DNA from: Pyrenula massariospora
Taxonomy: Eukaryota; Ascomycota; Eurotiomycetes; Pyrenulales; Pyrenulaceae
Assembly (NCBI GenBank): GCA_021030905.1
Contig: JAGFMI010000014.1
Span: 186,001 to 250,000 of the forward strand
Reading direction: 5' to 3'
Length of the DNA: 64,000 nucleotides
Part shown: positions 56,283-64,000 of the stretch, piece after piece
How the letters are laid out: the number at the start of each line of letters is the position of its first letter
Numbering within the stretch: the stretch's first letter is position 1
Program-made: the position numbers and the translations under genes
The notes under the pieces: generated by a model
Databases searched by the model: none
What the model saw: the letters and a program-made list of their open reading frames with translations, nothing else
What the model was told of the DNA's origin: nothing

Positions 56283-57391
56283 CTAGTTCCGAGGAGTGGG
56301 ATGTCCGCCAGGAGCAGATTGCCCAGCAGGAGCCGGCTGTCCAACGAGACTGGATAACCCAGTAAGGTCAGGTTGTCCATCAAGATCAGATTGTCCAGTA
56401 GAAGCGAATTGCCCAGCAAGATCGGGTTGTCCAGCAGGTGCTGGCAAGACGAACTTGCTCTTCATCTGATACCACGTAGAGACTCTCGCATACATAATAG
56501 GATTTTGATTGTAGATCATCGTTAGCTTATTACGGGAGTTGTCTAGATCTCCAGAGAGGGATTCGACCATCGCCGCTTCGAAGACGCGACCATCGAAGAC
56601 TTCTAGGTGCGTAATGTCGGGTGTAGGCAAAGAGCTTGTGGTAAAATTGAAAGGAGGGGTAGATCCCTGCGCAGGACTCAGAGAGCCTCCCGCTACGGCA
56701 CCGGAAGTATTTTCTTGCATCCTAGCAGTCGAATTCTCGTTTTGGTTGTTACCTCTTGGTTGATCTGAAGGACCGGAGCTGTTGTTTGAGGTTTTATTAT
56801 TGCCTCTCTTTGGCTGGACCCGAGTCGCTACTGTAGTAGTCGGTTTCGGCTGAGGTGCAGACTTCTTGCGGTTCCTGGTATGCTCACTATCTGCTTCTAT
56901 GACAGGTCGCTCGGCGTACGGCTATTATTTTCAAGTCATTGTCGGAATCATGAAATAATGCAGGTTTGAGCAGTCTTACCCGACGACGTTGCCCGATAAG
57001 GGTTGCCAAAGTGGATCTGAGACTGATCATGAACGATAATTAGTAGCCATGATGCAGCTAAGTAATGTCATATTTACCTGGCCCTGCCCTTGCGGGTCTC
57101 GTATTGAGCTTTCGTTGCCGAATTGGCCCAGTTCTTCTCTCTCCATGGCTGCCGACCACCAAACTGCACATAGTATTTCGACAAGCCTTCCGCGTTGTTT
57201 GCCAACAGCATATTGTAACATGAATCATTCTCGGTAATCATGCGGCCCAAATGCTTCAGGAAATGTTTCTGGCCCTCAAGGGTGGAAAACCCGAGCTTAT
57301 TGAGAATCTCGTCATTGATGTTGCATCGAAGGGAAAGGGTGGCATGGACCATGGTGTTATCAACACTTTGACTCTGTGCGTCAGACGACAT
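56283..57391 (-). CDS. Family 1 member F, unknown function
   Basis: Exons 57391-57078, 57022-56980 and 56921-56283 (introns 55 and 57 bases) give 331 aa. Start MSSDAQSQSVDNTM; the domain is HATLSLRCNINDEILNKLGF, FLKHLGRMI and the core SKYYVQFGGRQPWREKNW. Exon 1 ends after AG of a Ser codon. The 43-base micro-exon encodes LRSTLATLIGQRRR. The tail starts with basic and Asn-rich segments (RNRKKSAPQPKP, NNQNEN), has a short folded-looking part (ITHLEVFDGRVFEAAMVESL) and ends in about eight hexapeptide repeats of type GQPDLx from an 18-base tandem repeat. Closest to member E in exon 1. The frame extends upstream of the chosen ATG by ten codons without another ATG. Confidence 0.8.
56308..56448 (-). 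repeat. 18-base tandem repeat in member F
   Basis: About eight degenerate units, each containing CCAGYAR on the plus strand, encode hexapeptides such as GQPDLA, GQSDLD and GQPDLT at the C-terminus of member F. Confidence 0.85.
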
Positions 57392-60029
57392 AGTGATCGA
57401 GGCGAGCAGCTGACGGTTCAAAAAAAGAAGGCTTCAAAGCTGATTGTGTTCGAGAATTTGAGGCGGCTTGGGGATTTGGGAATTAAAAATTGGTTTGTGC
57501 GATTTGCTTTGTAGGTCTGGCTTTGTGAGTGGGGAAGTTCACTTCATCCCAAAATTTAGCGGATAAATCACCTCGAAGTGATAGCTGATAGGGTAGCCTC
57601 GGCGTGAGAACGGGTTCACAACATAGGATGTGATGCCCACGGGGCACACACTGGTGATCCACGGTCATTTAGCAAGCTGTCAATCCTTTCCATCGTCAGC
57701 TCAAGTTTCCAATAGCCCTCAATGTCAATTGTAACCGCTATATTTTTTGAAACCCAATCAGATACCCAGAATTTGACGGATGTCAGTCAAGGGCGCGTCT
57801 GAGCCAGAATTTTTGTGGAATATATGGATTATATGAATATCTCAAGTTGATCAAGGATACCATAGTGACAATAGCCACGAAATGCTAGAAATCAAGGGTT
57901 TTTGTTGATCACATTCTCACCGTGTCCACTCCAGACTCTACGTCCCAGAGTTACGATCGGACGCAACTCCATTGATTCTGCAGAGAAAGTGGTTTTCGGC
58001 AGCGCATTCTTTACCAAACTCGGCGCAGGTTCTAATTATGGTCTCAAGAAAGGAGGCATGGCAGTACTATAGCTGAAGCATTGTTTGCTTAGCAATTGAC
58101 TTGCTTCTCTGAAATATCAAGGTTCAAGTTGTCATGGGAAGCGATCAGAGCGTGGGTCGTTCAGCGAAGCATACTAGGAGAAGACTTGCACTAGTGTACG
58201 GTACACTGAGAAGTGACATCGTAAACATAGGTCGAGGTCCCCTAAGACCAAATGAGGGCTAACTTATCGAAAGAGAGGTACTTTGCCTGGGTACCTAGTA
58301 GGCAGTTCACTCGCCCCAGAGATTACGGATCGCTCATTGGCGGCCCACCCGCACAATATTATCGGAACAAAATACTCCCAAGAAAGTTAGTACGCCATCT
58401 TGGGTAGGTTTACCGAGCGTTCACGACCGCGAGGCCTTGCAGACGTCTCAGACTGCTCCCTTGCTTCGAGCCTGCGGCAGAAAAGATCACCATTAAGTGT
58501 AACATCATATACAAATCCTATTAAAAGTTGTCGAGCTCGTGATTGAAACTTTGATGTTGAACTCCTAGTTCTTCTTATGAAGCAGAGCGACACATAAGAG
58601 ATGCGGAGCCCGCTTGACCTCTACGCACGGGTGTTTGGAAGAAGTCGCATTGGGTAACCTCGATATATAAGATTCTTTCCTGTCACTGGTAACACCAATA
58701 GATCTCAGTGTTTTCTATCACGACTACCGAGATCCGGCAGAGATGACTCCTTTCTACCTGCCTACGAATGTGACTTTCATGTCTCTAAATATGAAAGTAC
58801 AAATAGTAGCGAGGTAAAATTAAAAGGTCGGAATTTTGTATCGGTGGGAATCGAAACAACAGCCTCCTCCGATATTTTCGTTTTCTCTCTACTTCCCTCT
58901 CTTATTTTTGAGAACGAAAACCAAAAATGATGCTCATTGCCTAACTGAAGCATTGCCTCGACACAACAGTGGTACCCTTGTCGGGTTTTTTCACGGCGTG
59001 CTTCGTTGTGAAATTCAGCAGTCGCGTACCGCCTGCGTCTCTAGACAAGTACCAGCATGCAGAGTTTACTGGGCCGACTTTCATACCGTTACATGCAGAG
59101 TACGGGATACCGCTAACATACATGCAGAATGTATTACTTTGATGCAGACCCTATGTAATAACTATCACCCCGATAGGCCCCCGAGGCTAAGCCCCGGTAC
59201 CGTTTACCTTAACACCCGTGAAGATACTTGAGGAGAACGAGCATTAAGATAAACGGCTAGACCATACTCCCGCGGAGAATGAGCTTCACTCCAAAGATTT
59301 TGAGTGCCAAGCCCACCTTGCAAGCTATACTGGTTTGTGTAGCTGCAAAAGCTCAGACTTTCCTTCTAATTAGGTACCCAGCACACACTTCCGCAAGCGC
59401 AGTACAATACACCCAAGACAAGGATCCTTGCTGATAGAATCATGCATTCCCGCTTTCATCGTTCGTTCTCACCTGCGCCGCCGACGAAAACCTTTGCTCG
59501 CTCTAGAACCTCCGCCATCGGCATTGACGATGTTCGATCAGGTCATCGTGTGCCACCGCTAGCATAGACCGCCACCAAGGCTTACATACGATGCCTGGAC
59601 CATTCCAACCCGCAATGCTCAATGGCCCACCGTCGCATTCACAAACCACCCGACGTATCATCAAAGACAAAGTCCACAGACGCGTGGTCTCAACATCCTA
59701 ACGCTAGCTCTCTGTCCAACCAAGCACCGTTCGAATACCTACACTCGGATCTCTCTACAGCCAGAAGATATGTGAGACGAAGCTCAGGCCAACATCCTGC
59801 CAGGCTTCCTGGTTGGCTTTCCGCTGTTGGCATGACCTGCACGGGATGTTAGAGATTTACGACCACTCACAAGCAGCAGGTAATCAATACCTGTAAGATC
59901 CTTCAAAACAGAGCATTCACATGGCACGGCATATCACTTTTTATTCTCAAAGTCCCTATGCGTACCTTCCACGCTGACGCGTCATGCCTGAACGCTATAT
60001 AGACAGCAAATTACCCAACCCCCAATCCC
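57392..60029. other. Gene-poor interval, 2.6 kb
   Basis: No supported gene. The ORF at 58836-59231 has no ATG start and Cys-rich noise; ORFs at 58387-58593 and 59622-59852 lack motifs. A possible gene end or promoter at 59900-60029 belongs to the secreted protein gene's 3' side. Confidence 0.4.
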
Positions 60030-60669
60030 TCACCCATCAAGCGCAGCCGGAGATTCCTCCCCCGACGCCACCGCACTCTCCACCGCCGCCTCAGCAGCAG
60101 CCGCCGCCTTCTCCCCCCCACTCCCATTGTTCGCCGCCGCATTCACCCCCTTGGCCGCATCAGCCGCCGCCGCCGCACTCGCCGCTGCAGCACTGCTCGC
60201 CGCCGCCGCTTTGCTCGCTGCGGCCGCACCCTTATTCCCCGTGGTCTTGGTCGCACCGGCAGCGGCGCCCGAGGCCGCCGCGGCTCCTGCACTTCCGGCC
60301 GCTGTTCCTTTGCCGGCTTTCTTCGCGGCGGCTGCGGCGGCTGCAGCTTTGGCTGCGTTGGCATTGGCACCGGCACCGGCACCGGCACCGGCTCCAGCGG
60401 CGCCTTTTGCGGCGTTGGCGTTGGCACCGCCTGCGCCTGCACCACCGAACCCGCCACGTTGACTATTCATCCGTCAATTTGCTTTGCCCGTGAGAGCTAG
60501 GTAGATCAAGGTAAGCTTACCGCTTGGCTAGCCCATCGCCAAACAAGACCTCAGTCAAGGCCGCGGGGTAAGGTGTCCTGGCGGTCAGGCCGGCATTGTC
60601 TGTGACGGGAGCGGTGTAGGAAAGCGGAGCGAAGAGGGCGAGGAGAAGATACGGAGTTGAGAAACGCAT
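60030..60669 (-). CDS. Small secreted Ala/Gly-rich repetitive protein
   Basis: Exons 60669-60521 and 60462-60030 with a 58-base intron give 193 aa. MRFSTPYLLLALFAPLSYTA is a clear signal peptide with a hydrophobic core, and cleavage is likely after the Ala near residue 20. A short linker (VTDNAGLTARTPYPAALTEV) ends in LAKR, a possible KR kexin site, directly before the intron junction. The mature remainder is almost only Ala, Gly, Lys, Ser, Asn and Thr (GGAGAGGANANAAKG and similar), with no Cys. Such proteins may be cell-wall or matrix-associated, but there is no family match I can name. Because the DNA is GC-rich and repetitive, long ORFs occur in other frames; the spliced signal peptide makes this frame the credible one. 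Confidence 0.75.
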
Positions 60670-62082
60670 GCTCGCGGCTTGTTCTTGGGGTCTCGTAGGC
60701 AGATGACGATGATAGAAGTAAACGATCACGCGTCAACAAGTACAGTACAGATAGAGACCGAATCAAAAGGATCGTCAATGGACACAGACCAGCTGTCAAG
60801 AGAACGTAGTGATCGTAATCGTAATCGTAGGGGGGTCAGAGCGAAAGCGACTGCGACTGCCTGAGTGCAGAAAAGGGACAAAAAGAGCCTCCCCCGGCCG
60901 CCCATTCTGCCTTTATAAAGGAATCCCATGAAAAATGCTCACCCCCCTTTCCCACCCATCCCCTCAAGGCAAGCAGAACCCACCGTCACACAAGATCAGT
61001 CTGACCCGCGTCTCGCAGGGCATGATGGCGGTGACGAGTCAGGAAAAGGCCGCAAGTGGCTCCATAGCCCGGGGATCTGCCAGCCGTTGAACAGAAAGCA
61101 GGCCCGGCAATACCCAGCATCCGTGCGAATGCGATATCGCGGTCAACGGTTCCCACAACGTCAAGACGGCCCCGGCGCGCGTTGTAACGGCAGCGGCCTC
61201 AAGACCCTATCACTCTGTGACGCATACCCGAGCAAAATCGCACTCACATCAACTCTACCTAATGCGGGCTCCGAGCTCCCCCACAAATGGGGACGCGCCC
61301 AAACACGATCGGCGGCCAATTGAGCCAATTGCGGCTTGGCGAAAGCTTGAGTGGAGAAGCGAATGCTTGGGGGGACGATCGAATGCAGCGGGTGCGAGGT
61401 CGCTGCTCTTGGCGTTTTGAGACGGTGCCTGTGTGAGCGGTGGGCGGTTTGGGGCAGGGCAGGTTTCAGAGGGGTGTCAGGGGGAGCGGGGATGCCAAGG
61501 GAGGTCGGGGGGAGGGGGGTTGAGGTTACGTAAATAGTAGAATGATGTCTTTTTTAGTGGTTAAGAGTAATTTTCGGGAAGGTCGAACTGATCCTTAGTA
61601 GCCGTGCAACAGCATCTGTGGGCAGTTGATTGCGTGCTTCGCTGTGGGATTGTGGTGAATTGCCGTTGGGGGTTAGCGAGTAGGATATGGTGAAGATGCT
61701 GCCGAATTAGGCGGCGGGAACTTTCGACGTCTGACGGAGCGCCAAGGCGTCGGTATCTGGAACGAGGCAAGCGCTGTGTGCATTTTGAGGCTTTGGAGGT
61801 TGGTGTCCCCTTTCGATCATAGCACAGATATGCATCATTCAAGGGTCAGAACATTGAAATGGGTGCCTTGCCAAAAGCAATTCCCGGAGTGCGCTCATAG
61901 AGTCTAGATGAGCACGAGCACTCTATGGGCCAAAACAGCGAGAGTGTGAAAGTTGGGTCGAAGATAAATACTGCCGTCATTCATGAGGAGCACACGCTGT
62001 AAAATGCATCCCATTAGCCTCGATATACATGTCACATAACCTTTGTTCTCTAAGCCCTGAATTTCACGACGCTTCCCATATG
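60670..62082. other. Intergenic interval
   Basis: No supported gene. A G-rich stretch on the plus strand (about 61470-61525) could form secondary structure. The minus-strand ORF at 61561-61842 is unsupported. Confidence 0.4.
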
Positions 62083-63325
62083 CTATGGCCACCATCCCAT
62101 TTTTTCATAGCTTTCAATCATGGACCGCACGCCAGCCTCGTCTAATCTCTCCTTCTCATATGTGAATCCACAGACCTTCTCGAAAAGACTCCCGTCTAGG
62201 CTAAGCTCCTTATCTTTGACCAACTCCTTTTCAAGAAATGGGGTCAAGGGACCGGCAGACTTGATGCCTTTCTTCTCCAGCAGTTCTGCCCACGGTTGGA
62301 GGTTGTCTTCATTGAAATCGTCGACCGCATTGTCGAGATTAAGACGCGCAATCTGAGAGACCAGTGTGCCATGAAAGCCACACTTAATGCCGAAGATGGA
62401 GCTGATAATGTTCGTCAGCGTACCCTGCGAGGTATCTCCATGATCGACGATATTGAACACTGGTGCATTTGGTCCAGGGTCACCGCCACTCGATAATGAT
62501 GGCCGTCGCGAGAATGAGGGCGAGATTAGCGGGAGTGCCGCGTTTTTAGAACGCCACTCCGCTGCTCTCCAGATGGCGCGAGCGCAATCCCGTACATGAA
62601 CCGTATGTATCCGTAGTTCTTTAGTCCAAAGCCAATTGACCTCTTTTTGTTTGTCTTGGGCTACCCGTGCTATACATATTCCTCTTGAGAGGTAGCCGCC
62701 GTCATATTCGCCGTAGACATGCGGAAGACGAAGGATGACTAGATTCAGATTTGGAACTTTGGATAGCTCGTCCTCGGTCTGTTGCTTTACTTTGGCAATC
62801 TTGTTCCATGGCTTTAACTTATCAATCTCTTTCTTGGGCGTTCGATTGGAGTGGTACACCATGCCCATGCTTGCCTCTACGAAGGCTTTGGTGCCTCGCT
62901 TCCCTGCCTCTTTACCAACGGTCATGCTCAGCGTGTGATTGGAGAGCTGATAAATCTCTTTTGTCTGGCTGAAGCCGGTCTGACCGCCCAAATTGATGAC
63001 ATAGTCAAACTGCCTGTTGTTGGGGAGGTCGAAGATTCTCGGCAACGACGCTTCCCGCGACGCATCGGCTTGGATGTAGTCGCATGCTGAGATGGTCTCG
63101 AGATGTTCTGGAGCAAGATGGGCCAGTTGCGGAAGCACTTTGTCGACAACGCGAATGTGAGAGGCGAGGGACGAGCTGTAAATGTAGTGAGTGAGGTGGC
63201 GACCAATAAAGCCTGTACCCTCAAGTCAGCGCTTCATTGTGTTCAAGTAGGGAGGGTCACCTACCGAGACCTCCAATGATCAGGACAGCGGGCTTGTCCG
63301 CGGCAGCAGGCCCGCTGTCTGCCAT
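62083..63325 (-). CDS. NAD-dependent epimerase/dehydratase-like (extended SDR) protein
   Basis: Exons 63325-63265 and 63212-62083 (intron 52 bases) give 396 aa. Removing the intron rebuilds the Rossmann nucleotide-binding motif GGLGFIG at about residues 18-24 (AVLIIGGLGFIGRHLTHYIY). DYIQADASRE fits the adenine-ring strand, and FDYVINLGGQTGFSQT the NxxGxT-like region. ILRLPHVYGEYDGG is the conserved strand after the active site of extended SDRs. The catalytic YxxxK region is unusual: the expected Tyr position in NKIAKVKQQTE appears to be Ile, while Lys is kept. The enzyme may therefore be non-catalytic or use a different residue. The C-terminal region (LTPFLEKELVKDKELSL...) is family-like. No targeting signal from the chosen ATG; the frame is open for 216 codons upstream. 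Confidence 0.85.
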
Positions 63326-64000
63326 GTTGGATGGATTGAAAACAGGGCGGATTGAAGAACGGTAGCGACAGTGGGAAGGTTCAGGGTTCGGCACGCATAC
63401 GCGTCTGTGCCACTTGCACGACCAAGAAAGGCGATGAGTTTCAGGGACGGGCCGCCCGCTGTGGAGTAATGTGTCTGCCACGGAGCGATCGGTTGCTGGA
63501 GACAAAGGGAAGGTCAGAGCTCTCTCGTGGCAGACAGGATGAAAAAAAGCACCTCTCTGCGACATTTTTTTCTCAAGGCTTCGGCGAGGTAGATGTAGGC
63601 TGGTCTCCGAGACACTAATCTTCCACAAGATCCGACTCGGTCCAGGGGTCTGCAGCGGCCCGTTGGCAAAAGAGGGCACTGGACCTGCAGCAGAGGCATC
63701 CCGTTCGCTCGAGAAATCTTGCACGATGAGAACAGCATGCAAGACGCCATTCACGCATCGATCATTGGATACAATCGGGGACAGAGATCTTCTCATCTCC
63801 GCAAGCCCGTGGAGGAGGCTTTCCCTATCGTGTACATGCCGGCTTGGGGGCGAACATGGTTCTACGTTTTCTCTCGACCCTGAGGGCCTGGTGACGCTGT
63901 GGTCCAGCGAGAAAATATGAACATTCATGAGCACAGGGGGACTATCTCCGAATGATGCTGGCTCATAAAACAAGCGCTATGGAAACCGCTCAAGGATCGA
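63326..64000 (-). promoter_or_regulatory. Upstream region of the epimerase-like gene, open in frame
   Basis: The frame of the epimerase start continues open to 63973 (216 codons) with internal ATGs but no ATG at its 5' end. It could encode an N-terminal extension or be a chance open leader. Composition is Ser/Pro/Arg-rich, unlike the enzyme, so I favour promoter and leader. Confidence 0.35.

Noticed and set aside
58836-59231. 131-codon ORF at 58.8 kb
   Set aside because: It starts at TTG, has no recognisable motif, and its composition is not protein-like.
60143-60457. Long ORFs in other frames over the Ala-rich gene (Pro/Arg-rich products)
   Set aside because: They arise from the GC-rich repetitive composition; only the spliced minus-strand frame has a signal peptide and good splice sites.

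Overview
The window is nuclear DNA of a filamentous ascomycete. Genes carry short introns (mostly 45-90 bases) with GT-AG ends, a nuclear mitochondrial ATP synthase gamma gene is present, and there is a Ty1/copia-type gag remnant, a choline-sulfatase-type sulfatase and a fungal O-methyltransferase with an FAD monooxygenase. The overall style suggests a plant-associated dothideomycete, but that placement is inference. There are no bacterial operons, no rRNA or convincing tRNA genes, and no CRISPR array. Starts given here are ATG unless stated; all spliced models were assembled by eye.

Layout. 0-1.3 kb: ATP synthase gamma subunit (five exons). 1.3-5.3 kb: gene-poor, with at least one decayed ORF. 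5.4-6.3 kb: AT-hook-like protein. 7.1 kb: long inverted repeat. 8.4-9.7 kb: disordered PPPY protein. 11.5-12.6 kb: family 1 member G. 13.8-16.4 kb: two unrecognised proteins. 16.8-21.3 kb: divergent O-methyltransferase and FAD monooxygenase genes, a likely small secondary-metabolism pair. 21.7-23.7 kb: frameshifted ORF, copia-type gag, and an array of short palindromes. 24.8-26.2 kb: family 1 member H. 29 kb: family 1 relic L. 30.5-31.7 kb: family 2 gene I. 32.4-33.3 kb: coiled-coil protein with an RVxF motif. 34.3-36.1 kb: choline-sulfatase-type sulfatase. 38.3-57.4 kb: dense stretch of family 1 (A, C, D, E, F and probable truncated member B) and family 2 copies (pseudogene J, relic K). 60.0-60.7 kb: small secreted Ala/Gly-rich protein. 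62.1-63.3 kb: NAD-dependent epimerase-like protein.

Main observation. Seven loci (A, C, D, E, F, G, H) share one gene plan although their sequences are highly diverged. Exon 1 encodes a domain of about 100 residues ending in a core A-x-x-[Y/F]-[V/I/F]-x7-[W/F]-x4-W and always stops after the second base of a codon. A micro-exon of 43, 49 or 61 bases follows, encoding a short Leu/Ile-rich helix. The last exon starts in phase 0 and encodes a low-complexity tail with its own private tandem repeat. A second, unrelated family (I, J, K) with a C-x-x-C-M motif directly after a phase-0 intron is interspersed among them. I recognise neither family. No member has a visible signal peptide; several have basic, nuclear-localisation-like patches. 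Some copies are broken (G, J, K, L), as expected of a rapidly duplicating and decaying lineage-specific family.
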